NCBI RefSeq assembly: GCF_016623465.1
Contig: NZ_JAEDAJ010000002.1
Location: forward strand, 198,093 to 262,092
Reading direction: 5' to 3'
DNA: 64,000 nt
Source of the DNA: Brachybacterium halotolerans
GTDB lineage: Bacteria; Actinomycetota; Actinomycetes; Actinomycetales; Dermabacteraceae
Shown here piece by piece: positions 51,899 to 61,359 of the stretch; positions within the stretch are counted from its first letter, which is position 1; each line of letters begins with the position of its first letter. The position numbers were made by a program, and so were the translations under genes. The notes under the pieces are model-generated. The model had not been told where the DNA came from and did not search any database. It worked only from the letters and a program-made list of their open reading frames with translations.

Positions 51899-53275
51899 TC
51901 AGAAGATCGCGTAGACCGCGAGGACGAAGGCGAAGCCGACCACGGACTCGATGCCCTGCTGGACGGTCCAGGTCTTCAGCGTCGTCTTCACATCCATGCC
52001 CATGAGTCGGCCGACGAGCCAGAAGCCGGAGTCGTTGACGTGCCCGGCGAAGACGGAGCCCGCGGCGGCCGCGAGGGTGATCGCGGCGGTGTCGATCGCG
52101 CCGTAGCCGCCGGCCATCACGGCCGGGGAAAGCAGGCCCGCGGTGGTCACGAGAGCGACCGTCGCCGAGCCCTGGGCCAGGCGCAGGGCGAGGGCGATGA
52201 CGTACGCGGCGAAGATGACGGGCATGCCCCAGGAGTCGAGCGTCGAGGCGAGCGCGTCGCCGATGCCCGAGGCGCGCAGCACGCCGCCGAACATGCCGCC
52301 GGCGCCGGTGATGAGGATGACCGAGGCGACCTGGCCGAGGGTCGTGTCCACGAGCTTCTCGAGCGCCGAGCCGTCCTGCCCACGGAACTTCCCGAGCACG
52401 AGCATGGCCACCAGCACGGTGATCAGCAGGGCGACGGGCGACTCGCCGATCAGGCGCAGGGCCTGCACCCAGGCGGCGTCGGCGTCGACGACCTTCGCGG
52501 TGCCCAGCGCGTCCAGGCCCGTGTTGAGCAGGATCAGCACGAGCGGGAGCGCCACGACGGCGAGCACGGTGGAGGCCCGCGGCGGAACGGTGGGCTGGTC
52601 GTCATCGGTGCCGAAGAGGTCGGGCACGAGCAGCGGCGTGCGCGCGTTGACGAACTTCGCCCACAGGTAGCCGGAGACGTACCAGACGGGGAAGGCGATG
52701 ATCAGGCCGACCAGCAGCACGACGCCCAGGTTCGCGCCGAAGAAGTCGCTCGCGGCGACGGGGCCGGGGTGCGGCGGCACGAACACGTGCATGACCGAGA
52801 ACGCCGCGGCGGAGCTCAGCCCGTACAGCAGCAGGTTCTTCCCGCCGATGCGCCGGGCGACCGCGAAGATGATCGGCAGCATGACCACCAGGCCCGCGTC
52901 GAAGAAGATCGGGAAGCCCAGAACCAGGGAGGTCAGGCCCAAGGCGAAGGCCGCGCGCTTCTCGCCGAAGACGGCGACCATCTTCTCGGCGATCACCTTG
53001 GCGCCGCCGCTGGACTCGATGAGGCGGCCCAGCACCGCGCCGAAGCCGATGAGCAGCGCGACGGATCCGAGCGTCGAGCCGAACCCGTCGACGAGGGTGT
53101 CGATGATCGCGCCGGAGGGGATGCCGGCGGCCAAGGCCGTCAGCAGCGAGACGATGACCAGCACCAGGAAGGCGTGCAGCCTCACCTTGATGACCAGGAA
53201 CAGGATGAGCGCGACGGCGACCGCGGCGATGCCGAGGAGCGGTCCGGCACCCAGGTTCTGGGTCCAGTTGTCCAT
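51899..53275 (-). CDS. gntP: Gluconate:H+ symporter (GntP family)
   Basis: 458 aa, about 12-14 spans. Family signatures: GFGSTLGSVALLIGFGAVLGRLIESSGGA, LVLGFPIFFDAGLVVMLPIIF, HVFVPPHPGPVAASDFFGANLG, GAGGMFGGVLRASGIGDAL and AAAGSVFAGHVNDSGFWLV. Imports gluconate or a related hexonate or short sugar acid. The start at ATG 53275 follows CGGAGAA; an upstream frame is not conserved-looking. Divergent from the GntR regulator through the repeat operator at 53428. Confidence 0.93.
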   Translation of the reverse strand: MDNWTQNLGAGPLLGIAAVAVALILFLVIKVRLHAFLVLVIVSLLTALAAGIPSGAIIDTLVDGFGSTLGSVALLIGFGAVLGRLIESSGGAKVIAEKMVAVFGEKRAAFALGLTSLVLGFPIFFDAGLVVMLPIIFAVARRIGGKNLLLYGLSSAAAFSVMHVFVPPHPGPVAASDFFGANLGVVLLVGLIIAFPVWYVSGYLWAKFVNARTPLLVPDLFGTDDDQPTVPPRASTVLAVVALPLVLILLNTGLDALGTAKVVDADAAWVQALRLIGESPVALLITVLVAMLVLGKFRGQDGSALEKLVDTTLGQVASVILITGAGGMFGGVLRASGIGDALASTLDSWGMPVIFAAYVIALALRLAQGSATVALVTTAGLLSPAVMAGGYGAIDTAAITLAAAAGSVFAGHVNDSGFWLVGRLMGMDVKTTLKTWTVQQGIESVVGFAFVLAVYAIF

Positions 53276-53427
53276 GGGGATTCTCCGTTGAATGCGAGTG
53301 GGAAGCAGAGTGGAAGCGGGGTGATCGGACGGGCGGCGATGGGACGCTCGCGGCACGATGCGGCGCGCGGCTCAAAGCGAAGCGCGCCCCTGGCAACCGG
53401 CGGCGTCCGTCGGACACCCGACTTCAA

Positions 53428-53467
53428 AGGTACTACTTTTCGCGCGTTAAGGTAGCACTATTGCGCG
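53428..53467. promoter_or_regulatory. Direct-repeat operator between gntP and gntR
   Basis: AGGTACTACTTTTCGCGCG (53428-53446) and AGGTAGCACTATTGCGCG (53450-53467) are near-identical with a 22-bp offset, two helical turns, in the only AT-rich part of the divergent gap. Likely binding sites of the adjacent GntR protein, overlapping the gntP promoter. Confidence 0.6.
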
Positions 53468-53566
53468 GGGCGCTGGGGCGCTCGGATCGTCGGCCGATCC
53501 GCGTCTCCCCCTCCGCCCGCCGCACCGTGCGGAGCCCGCGCAGCCCTCGATGATGAAGGAATCGCC

Positions 53567-54268
53567 ATGACCTCGACGGACATGCATGCCGGAGTGCTCG
53601 ACGACCTGGGTCGGCGCATCGCCGATGGCCGGCTCCCCGAGGGGGCGGTGCTCACGCTGTCGGGCATCGAGAAGGACTGCGAGGCCTCGCGGACCGTGGC
53701 CCGGGAGGCCGTGCGCGTGCTCGAGACCCTGGGGATGGTCGCCTCGCGTCGGCGCGTGGGCATCACGGTGCAGCCGCGCAGCAGCTGGGACGCGTTCTCC
53801 CCGCGCCTGATCGACTGGAACCTCGCCGGCCCCTTCCGTCAGCGCCAGCTCGAGGCGCTCGCCGAGCTGCGCGTGGCCGCCGAGCCCATGGCCGCGCACC
53901 TCGCCGCACGCCGTGCCGACTCCCGTCAGTGCGCCGAGCTGCGGCGTCTGGCCGATCGGCTCGTGGACCTGGGAGGGCGGGGACTGGGCGATTCCGACGA
54001 CTACCTCGAGGCCGATGTCGCCTTCCACGACCTGCTGCTCACCGCCTCGGGCAACCCGCAGCTCACGGCGCTCGCCCGGCCGGTGCGCGCGGTGCTCGAG
54101 GGCCGCAACCGCCTGGGCCTCACTCCCCCGCTGCCCGTCGAGGGCACTCTCGAGGAGCACATGCGGGTCGCGATCGCGGTCGCCGACGGCGACGCCGAGG
54201 CCGCCGAGCGCTGCTCCCGCTCGCACATGCGCACCGTGTGGGGCGAGGTGAGCCGGACGGACGGCTGA
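53567..54268 (+). CDS. GntR family regulator (FadR/FCD subgroup)
   Basis: 233 aa. Winged HTH in the first 70 residues (GVLDDLGRRIADGRLPEGAVLTL, CEASRTVAREAVRVLETLGMVASRRRVGITV) and an all-helical FCD domain with ELRVAAEPMAAHLAARR, DVAFHDLLLTASGNPQL and EEHMRVAIAVADGDAEAAERCSRSHM, including the Asp and His residues that bind a metal. Probably represses gntP and responds to gluconate. ATG follows GAAGGA. Confidence 0.92.
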   Translation: MTSTDMHAGVLDDLGRRIADGRLPEGAVLTLSGIEKDCEASRTVAREAVRVLETLGMVASRRRVGITVQPRSSWDAFSPRLIDWNLAGPFRQRQLEALAELRVAAEPMAAHLAARRADSRQCAELRRLADRLVDLGGRGLGDSDDYLEADVAFHDLLLTASGNPQLTALARPVRAVLEGRNRLGLTPPLPVEGTLEEHMRVAIAVADGDAEAAERCSRSHMRTVWGEVSRTDG

Positions 54269-54368
54269 GCGCCGCGACGCTCTCACCTGCAGGTGCTTGC
54301 TGGGAAGAGCGTGTGCGAGATCCCACCGACCCCTCCGGGCGCACGGAGCGCGATGCCATCATCGGGGC

Positions 54369-55094
54369 GTGCTCACCACGGAACAGGACTCGCAGACCCT
54401 GACCGCGGACCTCACGCGTGGCATGACCCGAGCGCGCCCCCTCGACGGGGACCGCCGGCAGATGCCCCTCCGCCTCCTGGTGGCGGCGATCGCGACCGGG
54501 ATGTTCTTCGTCCTCTACCGGCTCTCCGGGTGGTACCGGCCCGCCGTGCAGCCGGACCTCGGCATCCTGCGGATGCTGGAGACGCACGGAACCCCCGCCC
54601 TGCTGAGCGCCGTCTCCGTGCCCTCGCTGATGCTGAGCAGCGCGGTCGTGCTCCTGATCGGCGCGACGCGGGGCCGCGCGATGCTGGGCGTGCGCGCCTT
54701 CATGATCCTGGCCGCCTGCAACGTGCTGGGACAGGTGCTCAAGGGCTTCGTGCTGGGGCGCGATGCGATCGCGACCGATCAGGGCAACTCCTTCCCCAGC
54801 GGGCACATGATCGCCTTCGGGTCGGTGGCGCTGGCCCTGTGGATCGTGCTCCCCCGCGTGATGCGCGGCGTCTTCACGATGGTCGCCGCGCTCGTGCTCG
54901 CCGTGGCCGCCTTCGAGCTCGTGCACTACGGATGGCACCGTCCCAGCGACGTGGTCGGATCGCTCCTCCTGGTCACGGCCGTCGGAGCGGTCGGCTCCGC
55001 CGCGAGCGGGAGCCGCGAGCACTGCCGGCCCTCGTCGCTCACAGCACGGAGGCGAGGAACCCCTGCAGACGATCCGACTGCGGATGGTCGATGA
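54369..55094 (+). CDS. PAP2 superfamily phosphatase-like membrane protein (copy B)
   Basis: 241 aa, GTG start. Paralogue of copy A with a ~40-residue N-terminal extension. [20 protein letters not shown] and [20 protein letters not shown] keep PSGH and HxxxD. The last 56 bp overlap the 3' end of the ABC ATPase gene on the other strand. Presumed lipid phosphate phosphatase. The two copies bracket gntP/gntR, consistent with a local duplication followed by insertion. Confidence 0.85.
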   Translation: MLTTEQDSQTLTADLTRGMTRARPLDGDRRQMPLRLLVAAIATGMFFVLYRLSGWYRPAVQPDLGILRMLETHGTPALLSAVSVPSLMLSSAVVLLIGATRGRAMLGVRAFMILAACNVLGQVLKGFVLGRDAIATDQGNSFPSGHMIAFGSVALALWIVLPRVMRGVFTMVAALVLAVAAFELVHYGWHRPSDVVGSLLLVTAVGAVGSAASGSREHCRPSSLTARRRGTPADDPTADGR

Positions 55095-55905
55095 CCTGCT
55101 CGGGGGTGCCCTGCTCGAGGATCTGCCCGTCGGCCATGAAGACGACCTGATCGGCGACCTCGCGGGCGAAGCCCATCTCGTGGGTCACCACGACCATGGT
55201 CATGCCACCCTCGGCGAGCTCCTTGAGCACGGTGAGGACCTCGGCCACGAGCTCGGGGTCCAGGGCCGACGTCGGCTCGTCGAAGAGCATGAGCTCGGGC
55301 TCCATCGCGAGCGCGCGGGCGATCGCCACCCGCTGCTGCTGGCCGCCGGAGAGCTCGGAGGGGTAGTGCTCGGCGCGATCGGCCAGGCCCACGCGCTCGA
55401 GGAGCGCGAGCGCGTCCTTCTCGGCCTGCGCCTTGGGACGGCCCAGCACGTGCACGGGCGCCTCCATGACGTTCTGCAGGGCCGTCATGTGCGGGAACAG
55501 GTCGAAGCGCTGGAAGACCATGCCGATGCGGGCCCGCTGGCGCGCGATCTGCTGGGGCGAGAGCTTCTGCCAGCGGCCGTCGGGCAACGGTTCCTCGGCG
55601 TACCCCTGGGTGACGCCGGCGATGCGCACGCGGCCCGCCGTGGGCTCCTCGAGCTGGTTGATGCAGCGCAGCAGCGTGGACTTGCCCGAGCCCGAGGGGC
55701 CGATGAGCACGGCCACCTCGCCCTCGGCCACGCGCAGGTCGCAGTCCTTGAGCACGTGCAGGTCGCCGAAGGCCTTGTGCACGCCCTCGAGCGCGATGAG
55801 GGCGGGGCCCTCGGCGGGGGCGGCGGGGTCCGAGGGGACGACAGGCGCCGACTGGTCGTCCGGCGCGTCGGCCCGATGGGTGTTCCGGGGGTCCTGGCTC
55901 ATCAC
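55039..55905 (-). CDS. Polar amino acid ABC transporter ATP-binding protein
   Basis: 288 aa. A ~30-residue Pro/Ala lead, then [46 protein letters not shown] (Walker [10 protein letters not shown]), [19 protein letters not shown] (Q-loop), [19 protein letters not shown] signature, [15 protein letters not shown] (Walker B) and [19 protein letters not shown] (H-loop). HisP/GlnQ type. GTG 55905 overlaps the permease stop. The 3' end overlaps the convergent PAP2 gene. Confidence 0.95.
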   Translation of the reverse strand: MMSQDPRNTHRADAPDDQSAPVVPSDPAAPAEGPALIALEGVHKAFGDLHVLKDCDLRVAEGEVAVLIGPSGSGKSTLLRCINQLEEPTAGRVRIAGVTQGYAEEPLPDGRWQKLSPQQIARQRARIGMVFQRFDLFPHMTALQNVMEAPVHVLGRPKAQAEKDALALLERVGLADRAEHYPSELSGGQQQRVAIARALAMEPELMLFDEPTSALDPELVAEVLTVLKELAEGGMTMVVVTHEMGFAREVADQVVFMADGQILEQGTPEQVIDHPQSDRLQGFLASVL

Positions 55906-56960
55906 AGCTCCACCTCCGGGAGGGAGTTCTTGGGGGTCGTCGAGGCGCTGTTCACGGCCCGCTGGCGGGCGCGCCGCCCGCGCTTCGCCGGACCGGCGCC
56001 GCCGGGGCGGTCGTCGAAGCCGCGGCCGAAGTAGCGCTCGAGGTAGTACTGCCCGACCATCAGCACGCTCGTGATCGCGAGGTACCAGATCGCGGCGACG
56101 ACCAGCAGCGGGATCGGCGCGTAGAGCTTGTTCGCGATCGCGTTGGTCGCGAAGGTGAGGTCCAGGGTGAAGGGCACGGCGAGCACGAGCGAGGTGGTCT
56201 TGAGCATGCCGATGGTCTCGTTGCCCAGCGGCGGCACGATCACGCGCATGGCCTGCGGGATGATGATGCGCCGCAGGATCTGCCCGTTGCCCATGCCCAG
56301 CGCCTTCGACGCCTCGCTCTGGCCCTTGTCCACGGAGTTCAGGCCCGAGCGGATGATCTCAGCGAGGTAGGCACCCTCGTTGAGCCCGAGGCCCACGACG
56401 GCCGCCCAGAAGGCCGGGAAGTAGTCGCGGGTGGAGAAGGAGAACCACTCGGGACCGAAGGGGATGCCCAGCGCGATCTTGGGGACGATCACCGTGAACA
56501 GGCCCCAGAACACCAGCTGGGTGTACACCGGGGTGCCGCGGAAGACGAAGATGTATGCCCAGGAGACACCGCGAAGCACCGGGTTCTCGCTGCGGCGCAT
56601 GATCGCCGCGGTCAGCGCGATCACCGTGCCCAGCACCATCGAGAGCACGGTGATCAGCAGGGTCCAGCCCACGCCCTGGACGACCTTCACGTCCAGGATG
56701 TACGTCGCGACCGTGCCCCAGTCGAAGACGGGGTTGGTGACCAGGAAGTTCGCGAGCGCGAGCACCAGCAGCACCACGATGACGGCGCTGATCCAGGTGC
56801 CCGGGCGCGGGCTGCGCTTGGCGCGGATCCGGCCCGGGATCGGGTCGGCGTCGCGGCCGGAGGGCTGCGGGGCGCCTGAGGCGCGTTGCGGGGAACCGGC
56901 GGCGGGCACCGGGCCGACGGGCCCGTCGGCGGGCGTGGGCGAGGGCTGTGTCGTGCTCAC
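55902..56960 (-). CDS. Polar amino acid ABC transporter permease
   Basis: 352 aa, GTG start overlapping the binding-protein stop (GTGA). A ~60-residue Pro/Gly/Ala-rich N terminus, then spans: [62 protein letters not shown], and the EAA-like loop [37 protein letters not shown]. HisM/GlnP type. The long [13 protein letters not shown] loop is typical of permeases with an extended first outer loop. Confidence 0.94.
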   Translation of the reverse strand: MSTTQPSPTPADGPVGPVPAAGSPQRASGAPQPSGRDADPIPGRIRAKRSPRPGTWISAVIVVLLVLALANFLVTNPVFDWGTVATYILDVKVVQGVGWTLLITVLSMVLGTVIALTAAIMRRSENPVLRGVSWAYIFVFRGTPVYTQLVFWGLFTVIVPKIALGIPFGPEWFSFSTRDYFPAFWAAVVGLGLNEGAYLAEIIRSGLNSVDKGQSEASKALGMGNGQILRRIIIPQAMRVIVPPLGNETIGMLKTTSLVLAVPFTLDLTFATNAIANKLYAPIPLLVVAAIWYLAITSVLMVGQYYLERYFGRGFDDRPGGAGPAKRGRRARQRAVNSASTTPKNSLPEVEL

Positions 56961-57889
56961 TGCGGATCCACTTCCGAGGTTTTGATCATACCTGCGGCGT
57001 TGCCCCAGGCATCGAGGATGTCGTGCATGGCGCCGGTGTCGATGAGGTGCTGGACCGCCCCGCGGATCGCCTCCGCGAGCTCGGGCTGGTCCTTGGAGAC
57101 GACGATCCCGTACAGGGCCGCGTCCTCGATGTCGCCCACCTGCTCGAGGGTCCCGCGGGACTTCTCGATCGCGTAGGCGACGACCGGTGAGTCGCCGATG
57201 AGGACGTCGGCCTTGCCGCCGGCGGCGGCGGTCGCGGCGTCGGCGTTGCCCACGTAGGGCTGGTCGATGACGCCCTTGCCCCCGTCCTTCCGGCAGGCGG
57301 CGTCGCGCTCGGCGACCACGTCGTCCATGTAGGTGCCGACCTGATGGGCGACGCGGGCGCCGCACAGGTCCGGCGGGTCGATGTCGTAGGGGTTGCCCTT
57401 CTTCACCGCGTAGGACATGCCGGCGGAGAAGTAGGAGACCATCGAGACCTGCTTCAGGCGGTCCGGGTCGATGGTGAAGCTCGAGATCCCGACGTCGTAC
57501 TTCGAGCCGATCGAGGGGATGATCTGCGCGAACACTGCGGACTCGGTGCGCGTGTCCAGCCCCAGCACCTTGCCGACGCCGCTGAGGATGTCCATGTCGA
57601 TGCCCACGGCCCCGCCGTCCGAGCCGACGAACTCGCCGGGCGCGTAGTTCAGGGCCGCGCCGTTGACGAGGGTGCCGCGGTCGCGGACGTCCTCGGGGAC
57701 GAGGCCCGCGAGGTCGTCCTGTTTCGTGATGCCCGAGAGGTCGATCGTCGGGATCGCGTCGGTCTCGGCGTCCAGCCGCTCGGAGGCGTGGGTGCAGCCG
57801 CCGAGGACGGGCACGCTGATCGCGGCGCCGAGGGCGAGGGGCAGCGCGCGAAGCAGGGTGCGTCTGCGGGGCCGGGATGACGGGAACAC
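56957..57889 (-). CDS. Polar amino acid ABC transporter substrate-binding lipoprotein
   Basis: 310 aa. Basic start RPRRRTLLRALPLALGAAISVPVLGGC gives a lipobox at Cys32. SBP_bac_3 fold: GAALNYAPGEFVGSDGGAVGIDMDILSGVGKVLGL, DVGISSFTIDPDRLKQVSMVSYF, VAHQVGTYMDDVV, PVVAYAIEKSRGTLEQVGD, YGIVVSKDQPELAEAIRGAVQHLI. Ligand probably a polar amino acid such as glutamate, glutamine or cystine. I place the start at GTG 57889, exactly at the predicted transcription start; a TTG at 57925 would lie inside the -35 box. Confidence 0.92.
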   Translation of the reverse strand: MFPSSRPRRRTLLRALPLALGAAISVPVLGGCTHASERLDAETDAIPTIDLSGITKQDDLAGLVPEDVRDRGTLVNGAALNYAPGEFVGSDGGAVGIDMDILSGVGKVLGLDTRTESAVFAQIIPSIGSKYDVGISSFTIDPDRLKQVSMVSYFSAGMSYAVKKGNPYDIDPPDLCGARVAHQVGTYMDDVVAERDAACRKDGGKGVIDQPYVGNADAATAAAGGKADVLIGDSPVVAYAIEKSRGTLEQVGDIEDAALYGIVVSKDQPELAEAIRGAVQHLIDTGAMHDILDAWGNAAGMIKTSEVDPQ

Positions 57890-57896
57890 GAATGGA

Positions 57897-57925
57897 AGTT
57901 TATGCAGAGGTATGCATGTTGACAA
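57897..57925 (-). promoter_or_regulatory. Strong promoter with embedded palindrome, leaderless start
   Basis: Reading the minus strand, TTGTCA (57925-57920), a 17-nt spacer and TAAACT (57902-57897) make a near-consensus promoter 7 nt before the GTG. The spacer holds ATGCA-TACCTC-TGCAT, an inverted repeat suited to a repressor. Confidence 0.7.
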
Positions 57926-57955
57926 ACTCGTGGGGTGTGGCGCACACGCTCCGGA

Positions 57956-59080
57956 TCATTCGCCGATGATCGCCCCGTCGGCTCGAGCCTCCAGCGACCC
58001 GCTGGTGTAGTCCGTGCTCAGGTAGACGCCGATGCGCACGTCCCCCTCGGAGGGATCGCGGCGCACCCCGGCATGCTGGATGTTGCCCCGCATCTCGTCT
58101 TCCGTGATGCCGTTGCGCGTGCGCGCAGCGCCGAAGACGCGAGGAACAGCATCCCAGTCGACATCGCCGAGGTCGAACTCGTCCTCCGGTTCGGGCTGGA
58201 TGGTCGCGGGCTCGCCACTGCCGACGTGCGGTCCGTCGATGCGGAAAGTGTCGTACGTCGTCGCCCCCGTTGCCGTGGGTGCCGTGATGCTCGCCCAGCC
58301 GTCGTACAGCAGCACCTCCGTCACTGTGGTGTCGCCGCGCGCGGCGGCGAAGACCCGGACCACCTCGGCGGCGCGGCCGCGACCTCGCACGTAGGACCCG
58401 TCATGAGTGCGAGCGACGAGATCGCGCCCGCGCAGCGCGATATCGTGGAAGTAGGGCCGGGCGACCGCCGCTGCGGCACCGGCGCCCACCGCGACGAACA
58501 GGACGCGACGCGAGAATCGGTGACGCCGACCGACAGGGATCAGAGACCGCGTGCGCCCGGGGACGTGCGCGTCTGGATCGCTGTCCCAGTGGTCCACGCT
58601 GTGCGGATCGTCGATCGAGGCCACCGACGAGCCCACCGGCGGCTCATCCAGGAGCACGACGTCCGGAGCGTCCGGTGCCAGGCGCACCGCCGCGACCCTT
58701 CGCCCGCTCGCGAAGCCGCCCACCTGCGAGGCATCCAGCAGCCGACGCATCGTGGTGCGATAGGCGGCGCGATCCGTCGGCTCGACCAGCAGTTCGACCT
58801 CGTACAGGGGCACGTCATTGACCGAGGTGCCCGTGCGGCGCAGGCTCAGGACCGTGGCGGCGACGAGTCGGCCCTCCGCGCGAGCGCGCTGCACGGCGGG
58901 ATCCTGGGGCCCCACCTGCCGCGGGACGCTGGCGGCTGCCAGCGCCAGAGTGATCATCAGCATCGCCGCGATGCCCGCGGGGATGGCGATCCACAGGCGG
59001 CTCTGATCGCCCACGAGCGCCACCACGAGCACCGCGGCCAGACATGCACCGGTCAGGGCGGCGGCGAGAAGTCGTAGCAC
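57956..59080 (-). CDS. Hypothetical membrane protein
   Basis: 374 aa. Two N-terminal spans (LLAAALTGACLAAVLVVALVG, LWIAIPAGIAAMLMITLALAA), a cytosolic-type domain of ~120 residues rich in VELLVEPTDRAAYRTTMRRLLD, a third weak span at ~198-212, and a C-terminal beta-rich domain (VLLYDGWASITAPTATGATTYDTFRI). No motif I can name. GTG 59080 lies 6 nt after CAGAAT, a leaderless start. Located between the amino acid importer and the ABC exporter. Confidence 0.7.
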   Translation of the reverse strand: MLRLLAAALTGACLAAVLVVALVGDQSRLWIAIPAGIAAMLMITLALAAASVPRQVGPQDPAVQRARAEGRLVAATVLSLRRTGTSVNDVPLYEVELLVEPTDRAAYRTTMRRLLDASQVGGFASGRRVAAVRLAPDAPDVVLLDEPPVGSSVASIDDPHSVDHWDSDPDAHVPGRTRSLIPVGRRHRFSRRVLFVAVGAGAAAAVARPYFHDIALRGRDLVARTHDGSYVRGRGRAAEVVRVFAAARGDTTVTEVLLYDGWASITAPTATGATTYDTFRIDGPHVGSGEPATIQPEPEDEFDLGDVDWDAVPRVFGAARTRNGITEDEMRGNIQHAGVRRDPSEGDVRIGVYLSTDYTSGSLEARADGAIIGE

Positions 59081-59199
59081 GAGCGCATTCTGCCATCCCC
59101 GACCCTATGACCAGTGGAGGGACCACGAACGGGAGACCCCATCACCATGGGAGCGTGCGCCCGTGGGAGGCTCGGCTCCAGCCGATCCGCCTCGCCTGA

Positions 59200-61359
59200 T
59201 CACATCCCCGGCATGCCCCCGCCGCCCGTGGGCACGGGCTCGCCCTGCTCCTCCTCGGCGTCGGGATCGGCCATCGCGCCCTCGAACTGGGAGCGGTACA
59301 GCCGCGCGTAGGCGCCGTTCGCCCCGAGCAGCTCGTCGTGCGTCCCCTGCTCGACGATGTCGCCGGCCTCCATCACCAGGATCAGGTCGGCGTCGCGGAT
59401 CGTGGAGAGCCGGTGCGCGATCACGAACGAGGTGCGGCCCGAGCGCAGGCGGTTCATCGCGTTCTGCACGAGCAGCTCGGTGCGGGTGTCCACGCTCGAG
59501 GTGGCCTCGTCCAGGATCAGCAGGCTGGGCCGGGCGAGGAACGCGCGGGCGATGGTCAGCAGCTGCTTCTCCCCCGCGCTCACGTTCGACGCGTCGGAGT
59601 CCAGGACGGTCTCGTACCCCTCGGGCAGATGGCACACGAAGTCGTCGACGTGGGTCGCCTTCGCGGCCTCGATGACCTCCTCGTCGCTCGCGTCCAGGCG
59701 CCCGTAGCGGATGTTCTCCATGATCGTGCCGTTGAACAGCCAGGTGTCCTGGAGGACCATGCCGGTGCGCTCGCGCAGCTGCGTGCGGGTGAGGTCGCGG
59801 ATGTCGATGTTGTCGATAGTGATGCGGCCGCCGTCGATCTCGTAGAAGCGCATCACGAGGTTCACGAGCGTGGTCTTGCCCGCGCCCGTCGGCCCCACGA
59901 TCGCGACCGTGTGCCCGGGCTCGGCGACCAGGGAGAGGTCACGGATGAGCTCGCGCTCGGGCGTGTACGAGAAGCGCACGTGGTCGAACTCGACGCGGCC
60001 CTCGCGGATCCGCGAGGCGGCGTCCAGCGAGGTCGGGTCCGGGTTGCCGGCCTCGTCGCGGGCCGAGTCCGGAGTCTGCTCCTCGGCGTCGAGCAGCTCG
60101 AAGACGCGCTCGGCGCTGGCCACGCCGGACTGCAGCATCGTGGCCATCGAGGCGACCTGGCTGAGCGGCTGCGTGAACTGGCGCGAGTACTGGATGAACG
60201 CCTGCACGCTGCCCAGCGACATGTCGCCGCCGATCACCTTGAGGCCGCCCACGATCGCGATCGCGACGTAGGTGAGGTTCCCGGCGAACATCATCAGCGG
60301 GCCGATGAGGGAGGAGACGAACTGGGCGCCGAAGGACGCCTTGTACATCTCGCCGTTGCGGGCCTCGAAGCTGCGGGACGCCTCCTGGCGGCGGCCGAAG
60401 ACGTTCACGAGCTCGTGGCCGCTGAAGGCCTCCTCGACCTCGGCGTTGACCTTGCCGGTCGCGTCCCACTGCTGCTGGAACAGCTTCTGGGAGCGCTTGC
60501 CGACGATGGCCGTGATCACCGCGGCCAGCGGGATCACGCACAGGGCGATGAGGGTGAGCTGCCAGGACAGCGTCAGCATCATGACGATCACGCCGAGCAC
60601 CGTCAGCAGCGCGTTGACCAGGCCGGTCAGCGTGTTGATGAGCGTGTTCTGGATGTTGTCGATGTCGTTGGTGACGCGGGAGAGGATCTCGCCGCGGCGC
60701 TGGCGGTCGAAGTAGGACAGCGGCAGCCTGTGCAGCTTCTCCTCGACCTCACGGCGCAGGCGGTAGACCATCCGGAAGATGATGCGGTTGAGCATCACGC
60801 CCTGCAGCCACTGGAACAGGCTCGCGACCACGTAGATCCCGACCACGAACCACAGCACCTGGTGCAGGGCCGCGAAGTCGATGCCCTGGCCGGGGGTGAG
60901 GTCCATGCCCGCGAGCAGGTCCGCGTAGGTGTCGTTGCCCTGCGCGCGCAGGCCCTCGATGATCTGCGCCTTCGTCGCACCCGCGGGCAGCTGCTTCGAG
61001 ATCGCTCCGGAGAAGACGACGTCCGTCGCGCGGCCCAGGATCTTCGGGCCGACGACGGCCAGGCCCACGCCGATCACGCCGAGCGCGATCCCCAGGATCG
61101 CGTACATCTTCTCGGGGCCGATGGTGCGGATCAGCCGCAGCGCCGAGGGCCAGAAGTGCTTCGCGCTCTGCCCCGGGCGCAGCCCGCGCTCGGCGCTCTT
61201 CTCGGCCTCGATCTCCGCGGCCTCGCCGGCCTCGTCGCCCGCGGGCTTCGTGGACGCGGAAGCGGGCGCGGTGCGCGCGGTGTCGGTCGAGGTGGCGTCG
61301 TCGGCAGACGTCGCGCCGTCGGCCGGGGTCGGCCTCTTCGTCGTGTCGTCGGCGTTCAT
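59200..61359 (-). CDS. ABC exporter subunit, permease-ATPase fusion (second half of heterodimer)
   Basis: 719 aa. A ~60-residue Ala/Thr/Glu-rich lead, six-span membrane domain (65-440), then an ATPase with GPTGAGKTT (Walker A), QDTWLFNGTIMENI (Q-loop), VSAGEKQL in place of LSGGQ, LLILDEATSSVD (Walker B with catalytic Glu) and IAHRLSTI (H-loop). With its partner it forms one catalytic and one degenerate ATP site. A Gly/Met-rich tail (TGGGGMPGM) ends the protein. ATG overlaps the partner's stop (ATGA). Confidence 0.94.
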   Translation of the reverse strand: MNADDTTKRPTPADGATSADDATSTDTARTAPASASTKPAGDEAGEAAEIEAEKSAERGLRPGQSAKHFWPSALRLIRTIGPEKMYAILGIALGVIGVGLAVVGPKILGRATDVVFSGAISKQLPAGATKAQIIEGLRAQGNDTYADLLAGMDLTPGQGIDFAALHQVLWFVVGIYVVASLFQWLQGVMLNRIIFRMVYRLRREVEEKLHRLPLSYFDRQRRGEILSRVTNDIDNIQNTLINTLTGLVNALLTVLGVIVMMLTLSWQLTLIALCVIPLAAVITAIVGKRSQKLFQQQWDATGKVNAEVEEAFSGHELVNVFGRRQEASRSFEARNGEMYKASFGAQFVSSLIGPLMMFAGNLTYVAIAIVGGLKVIGGDMSLGSVQAFIQYSRQFTQPLSQVASMATMLQSGVASAERVFELLDAEEQTPDSARDEAGNPDPTSLDAASRIREGRVEFDHVRFSYTPERELIRDLSLVAEPGHTVAIVGPTGAGKTTLVNLVMRFYEIDGGRITIDNIDIRDLTRTQLRERTGMVLQDTWLFNGTIMENIRYGRLDASDEEVIEAAKATHVDDFVCHLPEGYETVLDSDASNVSAGEKQLLTIARAFLARPSLLILDEATSSVDTRTELLVQNAMNRLRSGRTSFVIAHRLSTIRDADLILVMEAGDIVEQGTHDELLGANGAYARLYRSQFEGAMADPDAEEEQGEPVPTGGGGMPGM

